55,625 nucleotides of DNA from Mesotaenium endlicherianum (taxonomy: Eukaryota; Streptophyta; Zygnematophyceae; Zygnematales; Mesotaeniaceae): NCBI GenBank assembly GCA_009602735.1, contig WELA01005791.1:6159-61783 (forward strand). Direction: 5' to 3'. The position numbers and the translations under genes are program-made. A model generated the notes under the pieces. That model saw only the letters and a list, made by a program, of their open reading frames with translations. It was not told where the DNA came from and did not search any database. Below, one piece after another: positions 30,106-43,200 of the stretch; within the stretch, counting starts at the first letter, position 1; each line of letters begins with the position of its first letter.

Positions 30106-32329
30106 ATGGTAAGGACAAGGTCTCAAACTAGCAATTCCCGAGACATGGAGAACCAAAATAACGAGAATGTCAAAAATCAGGTCGAAAACCATGTAGCGGG
30201 AACTCGTACCTATTTTGAAGCAGTGGCAGATACTGCAGCTAGAGAGGCTGCAGATGAGGCAGCTGCTATTGTTGCAGTCGCCACACAACAGGCTGAGGAG
30301 GAGAGAGCCAGATTAGAAGCTGAAGGATTAGCGAAAGCTGCTGGAGATACAGAATGGAGGGAAGGACAGCCAGCGGACGAGCGCACTGTCGAAGAACTTA
30401 TGGCGGCAAGGGCCAATGTTCTGAACCCACATCCTGCTCTACAACTCAATGTGCCTCTAGGTCAAATTCGTGACCGGCTGAATGCGGCAAGAAATGCTGC
30501 TGCAGGAGCGAGAGGGACTGTTGAGGACACTACTCAGCGAGTGGATGCCACTGCTGCTGCTGCATTTGCTAGACTCCCACCTCAGAGTGTAATTTTGGGA
30601 GCATTATTCGTGCAAATGTAATTGCAAATGGCAAGCATGTATCAGTCCCAACAGGAGGACAAAAGAATCATAATGTCTCTGTTGCGAGACAGAGACCAAC
30701 TGGATTCTCAAACCACTGGTGGTGGTGGCAGAGGGCCTAGTAAGCCTAAGCCGAGACCTCCCCAGAACTATGATCCTGAGGGAAACAAAAAGTATTACCT
30801 GATCAAGTTTCTCGCTGATGTTGAACAGTGGCTGGAGAACTTCCCAGAACTGCAGGATTACGAGAAGGTCGGGCACACTGGTGCTCTACTGAAAGGCAGC
30901 TGTAAGGTCATAGGTTTATAAAGTGCATTTTTGAGTTTCATAAAAGTATGGTTTGATCGTATAGTAGTGTAGAGTGCATTTTTGTGGTCATTTTGATATA
31001 AAGTTCATCGAATTTGGTCAAGTATTGAGAGAGGTACGGATTTCTGAGGTTTGATTAGTTTTGAGATCGGTTGACGACTGTCCTTAATTCGCGGTGAGTG
31101 CGACCGTCGGATTGACGACAGCGTCGAGCGATGTGGCCCGTTCGTGTGAACTCGAACCTTCACGTAAGTTCGGCTGACGCGGAGTGCCGACTAGGTCGAT
31201 TTACCTAGAAGTTTCGGTTTAGCCTAGCGCGTCTAAGATAGAATATTCTAGTAATGTCGATGCATGTATGTGGACGTCAATTCGGCTCGCCACGTCAGAT
31301 TAGACTGATCTGGCTTACTCACGAATATTCTGGAAGGGACGATCTGACGAACACTTAGGAATATCGGTAGCTTCCTCCTCGAGAGGAGCATTTAGGTAGA
31401 AAATTATAAATAGGCATAACTTCTTTGTTTCTTATGAGTTCACTTATGTAAATTTCTACGGGTTTGTAATGACAAGGCCTTTCATCCTACATCATTTGTG
31501 AGCAATTTCTTGCCAATCAATATGTTGAGTATTTTTCCTAAGCTTTGTTAGTAATATGCTGCTGCACTCTCTAACATGATTGCAACTAGTTCCTTTCCTC
31601 GTGAGTTACTACGCTTCCACTAGGGCACTTTGCCCCTTTCAGCAGTGCAGCAGACTTGTGGCTGTATTGGAAAGGAGAGCGTAAGGCTCAGCAACTTGGT
31701 GACCCTACTTGGGTAGAGTTTGTCGAGAAACTGCATGAGAAGTTTGATGTGATCAATCAGCAGGAGAAAGTTATTTATGCCATGAAATCCTTGACACTGA
31801 AGCAAACCAATTAGTTGCTGAGTTTGCTCAAAAGTTCCAAGAGAACATGATGAAGCAGCCAGACTTGCCAGAGCGGTATAGGATAGCATACTTCAGGTCT
31901 GGCTTGAAATCCGAAATCTCTGGTCATTTTGTTGAAAAGAAGTATGAGAAACTGGCTGACTTGATCCAGGATGCTGAAGCCTGGGATCAGCAAGAGTTCA
32001 ATCACAAGCGCCAGAGTAATGCTTTGGTGTCTAAGATTGTCAAAAAGCCCCACGGTTCCTACAATGCAATTGAAGGAAACCAGGCTGAGGATGATCAGGG
32101 TGATGAATACGAGTATGACTACAATGCTATGCAGTCTAGAGGGAGAGGTGGTTCCTCTTGAGGTAGCTATGGAAGAGTTGGTGGTAGGACTAAGCCGAGA
32201 CCAGCCTCAGCAAAATCTGTTTGCTTCCATTGCCAGCAAACGGGTCACTTCAGAGAGCAGTGTCCAGTCAAGCACCTCCAAAAGGTCGAGAGAAAAGACC
32301 AGCCTTCAAAAGACAGCAACAGTCAGTAA
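30106..32329 (+). pseudogene. gag: Element F gag, split by solo LTR G
   Basis: It starts at ATG 30106 (MVRTRSQTSNSRDMENQ), equivalent to the start of E gag. A CAA-to-TAA stop at about 30619 ends the first open part at FVQM. The reading then continues to AALLKGS at 30900, where a 741-bp solo LTR is inserted, and resumes at 31642 with AADLWLYWKGERKA. Further frame damage occurs near 31813 and a TGA near 32160 in the Arg/Gly box. The zinc knuckle CFHCQQTGHFREQC and the gag TAA (32327-32329) follow. The frameshift heptamer is changed to TTCAAAA, but the downstream hairpin arms CAGTCAGTA and TACTGACTG are intact. Confidence 0.9.
30901..31641 (+). repeat. Solo LTR G (family 3, 741 bp)
   Basis: It runs from TGTAAGGTCATAGG to GCCCCTTTCA and matches the reverse complement of the array LTRs. 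The flanks GCAGC (30896-30900) and GCAGT (31642-31646) agree at four of five and the uninterrupted gag in C reads GGCAGTGCAGCAG, so this is a target-site duplication. No internal sequence remains, as expected after recombination between the two LTRs of one element. Confidence 0.93.
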
Positions 32330-34172
32330 TCAAGTCTACTGACTGTGAGGATGCTAGAGATAGTGAGTCGTCACTAGCTGCCCTCATAGCAGGTATTATG
32401 GGTCCTCCTCAACGGGATTCACTATGCATGCCTGACAACCAAATAAAGGAGACCATCAGTAATATAGATCTCCAGAGAGTGCACACTCTGGATGATCTTG
32501 TTCCACCTGATGTCCAACATTTTTTTGCTAAGTCAGGAGAACAATGCAAAAGTAAGGAAAAGACAGTTCCCTCTATCCTACTGCATTGCATGATTGCAGG
32601 TAGGAAGGTGAGGGCGTTTGTTGACGGAGGGGCGTCACATACTTTCATCCACAACGACTTAGTTAAGCGGCTAAGGCTGCCTACTGTCACCTAAGGGAAT
32701 AGAAAAATATTCCTTGGAGATGCCTCAAGTATCGCGGGAGGAATCATAACCAAGCCTATTGAGGTCCACTTAGGTTTTGGCATTTCAATTCTTACTGAAA
32801 CGCTTACATTTGAGGTACTCAACACTGGCTTTTATGATCTCGTGCTAGGCAGGTCCTGGCTTGATAGACATTTAGCTGAAGTGTGTTGGAGCAGAGGTAC
32901 AGTTAAAGTGAGAGGAGCTAGTGATGGGCAGACTAACTTGGCACCCACCAGTGCTCTTCCTCTTGTCTTGTATGGATGGCAAATGAAGAGGCTTCCAGGA
33001 GGATGCCAATCGCTGAATGCAATGGAGTTCATCGAAATCTGGAACCAAAAGAAAGACATAATATTTTATCTGCTGGTAAGAGAGGTACCTCTACCTGAAA
33101 AGGTGGTTGAGAAAAAGGTAAGCCCTCCGGAGCACCCTACTGCTGCAAAAATTGTTGCTCAGTACACTGATGTTTTTAATATGCCTCCAGGACTACCTCT
33201 TAAGAGGGAAGAGGATAACAGGATTGATTTATTACCTGGGAGTCAGCCACCCTCGCAACGCACTTATGGCTTGTCTTATGTGGAGAGCGAAGATTTGAAA
33301 ACACAAATTGCAGAGCTTGTGGAAAATGGTTATATTTCCCCCAGTGAATCACCTTATGGCGCACCCTTCGTCTTTGTTAAGAAAAAGGATGGGAATATGC
33401 GTATGTGCGTTGACTACAGAGCTCTAAACAGAATTACAATAAAGAACAAGTATGCTTTACCAAGAATCAAGGACTTGCTTGATATCCTGTCTGGTGCTAA
33501 AGTGTTCAGTAAGATGGATCTCAAGAGTGGTTATCATTAAATCAAAATTGCTGAGGGGGATGAACACAAGATTGCCTTCCGCACACGTTATGGACACTAT
33601 GAGTTTAATGTGATGCCATTTGGACTGACTAATGCTCCTGCAACCTTCATGGGTGCTATGAATGACATTTTCAGATCTTACTCGGATAATTTTGTGCAAG
33701 TCTTTCTGGATGATATTTTAATTTTCTCTAAAGATTGAGCTCAGCATGCTGAACACTTGAAGACAGTCATGGACACTTTGAGAAGGAACCAGTTGTATGC
33801 TAAAATGAGCAAGTGTGATATCTTCAAGGAAAGTATTAAATTTCTAGGCCACGTTGTCAGCAAAGAAGGCATCAGTGTGGATCCTAAGAAGGTCCAGACC
33901 ATAAGGGACTGGCCTATACCACAATGCGTCTCCGAAGTAGGATCCTTCCTTGGGTTGGCTAACTACTATAGGAGATTAATTGACAATTATTCTACAAAGG
34001 CCAGTAAACTGACTGACCTTACTAAGAAAGACATAGGGTATGTGTGGGGGGCAAAGCAGCAGGCTGCCTTCCAGACCCTTAAAGATGCTCTTTGTTCTGC
34101 CCAAGTGCTAGCCGTGTTTGACTCCAGTAAACCTGTACAGGTGGTTACTGGTACTTCTGACTTTGCCATGGG
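32220..34172 (+). pseudogene. pol: Element F pol remnant: protease to RNase H start
   Basis: Protease has VDGGASHTFIHNDL. A CAA-to-TAA stop follows at about 32692 (VT then stop). The 32842-33540 part holds [13 protein letters not shown] and the start of RT ([29 protein letters not shown]) and ends at [12 protein letters not shown] is still present near 33710, followed by a TGA. The 33757-34172 part covers the RT connection ([27 protein letters not shown]) and the start of RNase H (VVTGTSDFAMG, with the catalytic Asp of VVTDASDFAMG changed to Gly). It is cut at 34172 by the family 3 array. Confidence 0.9.
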
Positions 34173-34914
34173 TGAAAGGGCAGAGTGCCCTAGTGGAAGC
34201 GTAGTAACTCACGAGGAAAGGAACTAGTTTATAATCATACTAAAGAGTGCAGCGGCATATCACTAAGAAAGGTTAGGAAAATTACTCAACATTTTGTGTA
34301 GCAAGAAATTGCTCACAAATGATGTAGGATGAAAGGCCTTGTCATTACAAACCCGTAGAAATTTACAAAAGTGAAAACTGATAAGAAACAAAGAAGTTAT
34401 GCCTATTTATAATTTTCTGCCTAAGTGCTCCTCCCTAGGAGGAAGCTACGGATTTTCCTAAGTGTTCGTCAAATCGTCTCTTCCAGAATATTCGTGAGTA
34501 AGCCAGATCAGTCTAATCTGACGTGTCGGGCCAAATTGACGTCCATATACATGCATCAACATTACTAGAATATTCCATCTTAGACGCGCTAGGCTCAACC
34601 GAAACTTCTAGGTAAATCGACCTAGTCGGCACTCCGCGTCAGCCGAACTTACGTGAAGGTTCGAGTTCATTCTAACGGGCCAAATCGCTCGACGCTGTCG
34701 GTCATCCGACGGTCGCGCTCACCGCGAATTAAGGACAGTCGTCAACCGACCTCAAAACTAATTAAACTTCGGAAATCCATAACTCTCTCAATACTTGACC
34801 ACAAAAATGAACTTTAAATCAAAATGATCACAAAAATGCAATCTACACTTCTATACAACCAAACCATACTTTCATGAAACTCAAAAATGCACTTTGTAAA
34901 CCTATGACCTTACA
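34173..34914 (-). repeat. Array LTR1 (742 bp), 3' LTR of unit H
   Basis: The plus strand reads TGAAAGGGCAGAG to TGACCTTACA. By diagnostic positions (TATAATTTTCTGCC, CCCTAGGAGG, AATATTCGTG) it belongs to the same sub-type as LTR3 and solo LTR G. It has several private differences. Confidence 0.93.
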
Positions 34915-37900
34915 TCATCCCCCTCCTCAAGATGCGACGTCCTCGACGCATTCTGCAAATAGCGTCTCAACTTACTCTTACAATGAGTCAAGTTGGCATC
35001 TGGCTCCCAAGTGTTGTCGTCCGCATGGTAGCCTTTCCACTTGACCAGATACTCTTGAACAAGTCGTTGACCTCGCTTGACTCGTCGATCGCCGACAATC
35101 GCCTCCACTTCATACTCCAATACATCATCGATCTCGACCGGTGGCGGTGTAGGTAGTCGTCCTAGATGTCTTTCATTTGGGTCAACGTATGGCCGCAAAG
35201 AACTGACATGGAACACATTATGGATACGCGAGCCTGAAGAAAGTTCCAACTTGTAGGTCATTAGATTAACCTGCTTGAGCACCACAAAGGGACCTGTGAA
35301 CCGTGCCCGCAGTTTCCTCTTGCCTGTGAAAGGTAGGTTCTCTGACAAGAGTACTTTGTTGCCCACATGGAATGTCACTTCCCTCCTGTGCTTGTTAGCA
35401 TGCTTGACCTGTTCCTCCTGTGCCTTCCGAATACACGTCTTTGCCATATCCCAAGTCTTCGCCATCTGCTCCATAAACGCTTGTGTAGTAGGAACCTGAG
35501 TCTCCTTGGCCTTCTCCAACAAGATGTTCCCTGGATGATATACTTCTCTCTCAAAAACCATAGCGAGTGGTGACTGCTTAGTCGATCCCTGCATGCTGTT
35601 GTCGTAGGCAAACTCCAACCCTGGTAGCTTCTTGTCCCACTGTGAAGGGTCCTCCATAGTGAAACTCCTGAGCACCTTTTGCAGAGTTCTGTTGAGCCTC
35701 TCACTCTGCCCGTCTGTCTGAGGATGGTAGAAAGTGCTTATACTCAGCTTGGTCCCCATCAAAGTAAACAATGACCGCCAAAAGTTGCTAGCGAACCTTG
35801 GATCCCGATCTGAAACAATCATCTTCGGCAGCCCATGTAGCCTAAAATATGATCAAAGAATAGCCGTGCCACATCTGCTACCGTAGAAGTCTCCTTCATG
35901 GGAATGAAGTGTGCCATCTTGCTGAGTCTATCAGACACAATCCATATTGCATCGTGGCCTTGACCACTGATTGGTAACGATGTGATGAAGTCCATAGCAA
36001 TATGCTCCCAAGGGTACTCTAGAATAGGCAGGGCCCGCAATGTACCTCCCTTCTTTTGATTTTGTGTCTTGTTTCGCTGGCATGCATCGCAACTCCTGAT
36101 CCACTCCTCGATGTCCTTGTCCCTATTTCTCCAGTAGTACTCTCGCTTCAGCACGCTTGCCGTCTTCTCGCTTCCAAAGTGTCCAGCATATAAGCAGTCA
36201 TGATGCTCCGCAAGTAGTAAGTCTCGTAGCTCCTTGATGTCAGGTACCACCACTCTCTTGGAATCACCATAATACCATATGCCGTCTTTCTGCTGCATAC
36301 TCGAGTTGGACTCAGCTGCTCCACCATCAGCAAACTCTGGGTCCTCCTCATAACCTCTCTGAAGCTTCTTCTTGAAGTCCATATTCTCCTTCATGACTGA
36401 AACAGCTGCAAGGTCACACCTCCTGGATAGAGCGTCTGCAGGGTTGATCTTCCCAGGTAAGTACTCAATCTTGTGGTCGAACTGTTGCAGAAACTCCATC
36501 CACCTTGCCTGTCTTGGTGTCAACGTTGGTTGCGTCATAAACTTCTCCAAGCTCTTGTGGTCGGTCTTGATGAACACCTTCCGGCCGTCCACATAACATC
36601 GCCAAATCCTCAAAGCCTGGATAATAGCCAACATCTCTCGCTCGTGTGCTGCATAGTTCTGCTCTGCAGGACTCAACTTCCTGCTCTCATATGCCACAGG
36701 CTGCAATCCTTTGCCCTGGTCCTGGAGAAGAATGGCTCCCACTGCAAAGTTTGATGCGTCTGTGATGATGGTGAAAGGAAGCTCTGGACTGGCAATTGCC
36801 AACACAGGTGCCTGTGTCAATAGCTCCTTACTCTTCTCGAAGGCTTGCTGCTCCTTGTCACCCCATAGCCACTTCTCCTGCTTCTTCAACATGTCCGTCA
36901 GCGGTGCACACACCTTGGCAAATCCTTCAATGAAGCGTCGATAATAATTCGCCATGCCGAGGAAACTCCTAAGTTGATGAATATCAGCAGGTACCGGCCA
37001 ATCTCTGACTGCTTGCACCTTCTTCTGTTCCACCTTGACTCCTTCAGATCCCACTATATGTCCAAGAAACTCGACTTCCTTGAGACAGAAGTCGCACTTG
37101 CTCATCTTCCCATATAGCTTCTGATCTCTCAAGACCTCCAACACCTTCCTCAGATGCTCCACATGCTCTTCCAAGGTCTTCAAATAGATCAGAATGTCAT
37201 CCAAAAATACCATCACACACTGGTGCAAGTAGGGTCTGGAGATACTATTCATGAGTCCCGTGAATGTAGCAGGTGCATTAGTCAATTTAAAAGGCATGAC
37301 TGTGAACTCGAACAAAACATAGCGAGTTCTGAAAGCAGTCTTCTGAACGTCTCCTTCCGCAATCCGTACCTGGTGATAGCCACTCCTCAAATCGATCTTC
37401 GAGAAATACTTCGCCCCGACAAGCCTGTCAATCAACTCGTCCACTCGTGGAAGTGGGTACCTGTTCTTGATGGTGACCTTGTTCAACGCCAGGTAGTCGA
37501 CACACATCCTCATAGTCCCATCCTTCTTCTTCACAAATAAGACTGGCGCTGCAAATGAAGACTCGCTGGGTCGGATGAATCCCTTCTCCAACAACTCTGT
37601 CAGCTGCATCTTCAACTCATCCAACTCCGCAAACGATTGTCAATAGGCGGGTCTCACTGGTGGCTTGCTCCCAGGTTCCAACTCAATCTCGTGCTCCATA
37701 GCTCTCTGTAGAGGTAATCCTGCAGGTAGCTCCTCAAGAAATACGCACTTGAACTCCTCCAACAGCGCCTTAATTTGGGCAGGCATCTCAGCAGGCTTCT
37801 TCTCTTGAGCAGTTGGGCTCTGCTCCTTCTGAGCAAGGGGATCAGACACCACTACTTGCTCCTCCGACGTTGTACATTCGCCCAGGCTATTAGGATTCAC

Positions 37901-38396
37901 GCAAGCTCGACAGAAGACAGTTACTTGTGGTCGTATCTACCTCCACCTGTTTCGCTGTCTCCATTCGACCATCACGCCCTTGGACTTTCACTTGTCCTGT
38001 GCTCCAGCGCACTTGAGGGTTGGCTTTCCTCGGCCATGGTCGGCCCAATATCATCTCATGGTGACCCAACTCTGCCTGCTCCATAACTTCCTTACTCCGG
38101 TGCCCCGCTACTTCTACGTGAATAGCTTCCGTAGGTGCACCACACTTGAGTCTCTGCCCATTCGCCAAACTTGCCTCCTTAGGCTCATAATGCTTCTGCA
38201 CAGGGATTCGCCACTCTTTCACCAGCTTCTTGTGCACAAAGTTTGCACTTGCGCCATTGTCGACCATACACTTCGCCTTGTTGCCGTCGACCACTCCTTC
38301 CACGATGATAGGCTTGTCAACATCTCGTCTTTCGCTTCTCGGCAGGCTCCTGGAGATAACCTCCTTGTGAGTTCTCGTCTTCACGCCAGTAGACAC
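34902..38396 (-). pseudogene. pol: Unit H pol (broken)
   Basis: It is homologous to the intact pol of unit I. Pieces: 37890-38396 (protease, with VDNGASANF where I has VDSGASANF); about 94 bases deleted near 37905; a CGA-to-TGA stop at 37640; RT, RNase H and the first part of integrase open from 37624 to 35819 (FLDDILIY box present); a one-base loss near 35845 in HIF/LHGL; then the rest of integrase and the chromodomain to 34902. The stop codon lies inside LTR1, as in I and J. This is the most decayed of the three units. Confidence 0.9.
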
Positions 38397-38419
38397 CCCA
38401 GAACGACTTACTGGCGTCC

Positions 38420-39438
38420 TCCTTTTTCCTACTGTTGAGGTTGCTCGCCTTCACGTGGCAGTCTCGAGCCAGATGTCCAAGCTTGCCACAATTATAACAA
38501 GGTCCCCTCGGCTTGAAATTCTGCTGCCTGCGCTGGTACTGCACAAGTCCCAACTTCATACGTATTGGACCTTGTCCACTCGTGCTTGGCGCTTGAGATC
38601 CAAAGTGTCGGTATCCTCCAAAGTTGTGGCTGCCCCACTGCCTCTGACTATACTCCACAGCGTCGACCCTTGTTGCCAATGCCATCATTTCTCCAAGACT
38701 GGTAGGGTCCTTGAGCGCCACTTTCTTGGCTACAGTTGGCTTGAGTCCCCTCTTGAACTTGTCCATCATCTTCAACTCGTGCATGGATGGACATTGAAGC
38801 ACCAGCTCGTTGAAGCGCGACACATACTCTTGAACGCTTGCTCGTTGACGAAGGCGCACCAATAGATCTCGAGCGGTAGCCTCGGGCGCAATAGGTTGAA
38901 ATTGCCTCTTCAAGCCTTCAAAGAGCTGATCAACAGTAGCAGGAACTCCAGACAGCTGCTCTTCTTGTTCATACCAAGCTCCAGCACTCTTCTGCAGCAA
39001 AGTTATGATAAAGGCGACTTGCTTGTCGGGCGTGAGCGCAGAATACTCCATAAACTTCTTCAATCCAAAAATCCATTGATGAACAGGCGGCGATCCACGC
39101 TCTCCAACATAAACTTCAGGCTTGGGCGCACGCACTCCCGAGGCGGGTGGAATAACTGGTTGCACCACTGGGTTAACATGAATGGGTGGCACAACGGGTG
39201 CAGGTGCCGAACTCGTCAAAGCGGCGTTTTCAACAACAACTCGCACCATTCTCTCGACCTCCGCGCACATATTTTATTGAAACCGGGCATAGACTTCTCC
39301 TCCAATTGCATTCGCCATTTGCCTTAGCATCGCCTGCATTTCTTGTTGCTCTCTGGTCATTGTTGGTGCTGCCTGCTGCCTCGCGCGCTGAACATGCTTG
39401 ACATGTTCGCCTCCTCCAGCTGCCGACTGCGATTCCAT
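38420..39438 (-). pseudogene. gag: Unit H gag (broken)
   Basis: The start corresponds to ATG 39438 (MESQSAAGGG type). A CAA-to-TAA stop near 39277 precedes NMCAEVERM. The rest is open: [40 protein letters not shown] and the knuckle [14 protein letters not shown]. One base is missing just after the knuckle, which moves the end into the third frame, so the -1 shift to pol would no longer work. Confidence 0.88.
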
Positions 39439-39461
39439 AATATAATATGCAAACTAGCCCA

Positions 39462-39473
39462 GCTCCGACACCA
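39462..39473 (-). promoter_or_regulatory. Unit H primer-binding site
   Basis: The minus strand reads TGGTGTCGGAGC, one change from the TGGTATCGGAGC of I and J. Confidence 0.75.
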
Positions 39474-39475
39474 AA

Positions 39476-40219
39476 TGAAAGGGGCAGAGTGCCCTAGTGG
39501 AAGCGTAGTAACTCACGAGGAAAGGAACTAGTTGCAATCATATGAGAGAGTGCAGCTGCATATCACTAACAGAGCTTAGGAAAAATACTCAACATTTTGA
39601 GTGGCAAGAAACTGCTCACAAATTATCTAGGATGAAAGACCTTGTCATTACAAACCCGTAGAAATTTACAGAAGTGAAAATTGATAAGAAACAACGAAGT
39701 TATGCCTATTTATAAATTTTTGCCTAAGTGCTCCTCCCGAGGAGGAAGCTACGGATTTTCCTAAATTTTCGTCAAATCGTCCCTTCCAGAATATTGGTGA
39801 GTAAGCCAGATCAGTCTAATCTGACGTGTCGGGCCGAATTGACGTCCACATACATGCATCGACATTACTAGAATATTCTATCTTAGACGCGCTAGGCTAA
39901 ACCGAAACTTCTAGGTAAATCGACCTAGTCGGCACTCCGCGTCAGCCGAACTTACGTGAAGGTTCGAGTTCATTCTAACGGGCCAGATCGCTCGACGCTG
40001 TCGGTCAATCCGACGGTCGCGCTCACCGCGAATTAAGGACAGTCGTCAACCGACCTCAAAACTAATTAAACTTCGGAAATCCATAACTCTCTCAATACTT
40101 GACCAAATTCGATGAACTTTATATCAAAATGACCACAAAAATGCACTCTACACTACTATACAATCAAAACATACTTTCATGATACTCAAAAATGCACTTC
40201 ATAAACCTATGACCTTACA
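39476..40219 (-). repeat. Array LTR2 (744 bp), shared by H and I
   Basis: It serves as 5' LTR of H and 3' LTR of I. Diagnostic positions (TATAAATTTTTGCC, CCCGAGGAGG, AATATTGGTG) place it with LTR4. Confidence 0.93.
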
Positions 40220-43200
40220 TCATCCCCCTTCTCAAGATGCGACGTCCTCGACGCATTCTGCAGATAACGTCTCAACTTACTCTTACAATGAGTCAAGTTG
40301 GCCTCTGGCTCCCAAGTGTTGTCGTCCGCATGGTAGCCTTTCCACTTGACCAGATACTCTTGGACAAATCGTTGACCTCGCTTGACTCGTCGATCGCCGA
40401 CAATCGCCTCCACTTCATACTCCAATACATCATCGATCTCGACCGGTGGTGGCGGTGTAGGTAGTCGTCCTGGATGTCCTTCATTCGGGTCAACGTATGG
40501 CCGCAGACAACTGACATGGAACACATCATGGATACGCCAGCCTGAAGGAAGTTCCAACTTGTAGGCCACTGGATTCACCTGCTTGAGCACTACAAAGGGA
40601 CCTGTAAACCGTGCCCGCAGTTTCCTCTTGCCTGTGAAAGGTAGGTTCTCTGTGGACAAGAGTACTTTGTCGCCCACTTGGAATGTCACTTCCCTCCTGT
40701 GCTTGTTAGCATGCTTGACCTGCTCTTGTTGTGCCTTCCGAATACACGTCTTCGCCATATCCCAAGTCTTGGCCATCTGCTCCATAAAAGCTTGTGTAGT
40801 AGGAACCTGAGTCTCCTTGGCCTTCTCCAACAAGATGTTCCCTGGATGATATACTTCTCTCCCATAAACCATAGCGAATGGTGACTGCTTGGTCGATCCC
40901 TGCATGCTGTTGTTGTAGGCAAACTCCAATCCTGGCAGCTTCTTGTCCCACTCTGAAGGGTCCTCCATAGTGAAACTCCTGAGCACCTCTTGCAGAGTTC
41001 TGTTGAGCCTCTCACTCTGCCCGTCTGTCTGAGGGTGATAGGAAGTGCTCATACTCAGCTTGGTCCCCATCAAAGTAAACAATGACCGCCAAAAGTTGCT
41101 AGTAAACCTTGGATCCCGATCTGAAACAATCACCTTCGGCAACCCATGTAGCCTGAAAATATGATCAAAGAATAGCCGTGCCACATCTGCTGCCGTAGAA
41201 GTCTCCTTCATGGGAATGAAGTGAGCCATCTTGCTGAGTCTGTCAGACACAACCCATACTGCATCGTGCCCTTGACCACTGACTGGTAACGATGTGATGA
41301 AGTCCATAGCAATCTGCTCCCAAGGATACTCTGGAATAGGCAGGGGCTGCAATGTACCTCCCTTCTTTTGATTTGGTGTCTTGTTTCTCTGGCACGCATC
41401 GCAACTCCTGATCCACTCCTCGATGTCCTTGTCCATATTTCTCCAGTAGTATTCCCGCTTCAGCACGCTTGCCGTCTTCTCGCTTCCAAAGTGTCCAGCA
41501 TATAAGCAGTCATGATGCTCCGCAAGTAGTAAGTCTCGTAGCTCCTTGATGTCAGGTACCACCACTCTCTTGGAATCACCATAATACCATATGCCGTCCT
41601 TCTTCTGCATACTCGAGTTGGACTCAGCTGCTCCACCATCAGCAAACTCTGGGTCCTCCTCATAACCTCTTTGAAGCTTCTCCTTGAAGTCCATATTCTC
41701 CTTGATGACTGAGACAGCTGCAAGGTCACACCTCCTGGATAAAGCGTCTGCAGGGTTGATCTTCCCAGGTAAGTACTCAATCTTGTGGTCGAACTGTTGC
41801 AGAAACTCCATCCACCTTGCTTGTCTTGGTGTCAACGTTGGCTGCGTCATAAACTTCTCCAAGCTCTTGTGGTCGGTCTTGATGAACACCTTCCGGCCGT
41901 CCACATAACATCGCCAAATCCTCAAAGCCTGGATAATAGCCAACATCTCTCGCTCGTGTGCTGCATAGTTCTGCTCTGCAGGACTCAACTTCCTGCTCTC
42001 ATATGCCACAGGCTGCAATCCTTTGCCCTGGTCCTGGAGAAGAATGGCTCCCACTGCAAAGTTTGACGCGTCTGTGATGATGGTGAAAGGAAGCTCTGGA
42101 CTGGCAATTGCCAACACAGGTGCCTGTGTTAACAGCTCTTTAATCTTCTCGAAGGCTTGCTGCTCCTTGTCACCCCATAGCCACTTCTCCTGCTTCTTCA
42201 ACATGTCCGTGAGCGGTGCACACACCTTGGCAAATCCTTCAATGAAACGTCGATAATAATTCGCCATGCCGAGGAAACTCCTGAGTTGATGAATATCAGC
42301 AGGTACCGGCCAATCTCTGACTGCTTGCACCTTCTTCTGCTCCACCTTGACTCCTTCAGCTCCCACTATGTGTCCAAGAAACTCGACCTCCTTGAGACAG
42401 AAGTCGCACTTGCTCATCTTCCCATACAGCTTCTGATCTCTCAAGACCTCCAACACCTTCCTCAGATGCTCCACATGCTCTTCCAAGGTCTTCGAATAGA
42501 TCAGGATGTCGTCCAAAAATACCACCACAAACTGGTCCAAGTAGGGTCTGAAGATACTATTCATGAGTCCCATGAATGTAGCAGGTGCATTAGTCAATCC
42601 AAAAGGCATGACTGTGAACTCGAACAAACCATAGCGAGTTCTGAAAGCAGTCTTCTGAACGTCTCCTTCCGCAATCCGTACCTGGTGATAGCCACTCCTC
42701 AAATCGATCTTCGAGAAATACTTCGCCCCGACAAGCCTGTCAATCAACTCGTCCACTCGTGGAAGTGGGTACCTGTTCTTGATGGTGACCTTGTTGAGTG
42801 CCCGGTAGTCGACACACATCCTCATAGTCCCATCCTTCTTCTTCACAAATAAGACTGGCGCTGCAAATGGAGACTCGCTGGGTCGGATGAATCCCTTCTC
42901 CAATAACTCCGTCAGTTGCTTCTTTAACTCATCCAACTCCGCAAACGATTGTCGATAGGCGGGTCTCACTGGTGGCTTGCTCCCTGGTTCCAACTCAATC
43001 TTGTGCTCCATAGCTCTCTGTGGAGGTAATCCTGCAGGTAGTTCCTCAGGAAATACGCACTTGAACTCCTCCAACAGCGCCTTAATTTGGGCAGGCATCT
43101 CAGCAGGCTTCTTCTCTTGAGCAGTTGGGCTCTGCTCCTTCTGAGCAAGGGGATCAGACACCACTACTTGCTCCTCCGGCGATGTACATTCGCCCAGGCT

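Noticed and set aside
38317..38420. Extended C-terminus of unit H gag as a new fusion domain
   Set aside because: It results from a one-base loss after the zinc knuckle and reads the third frame of the pol start; I and J lack it.
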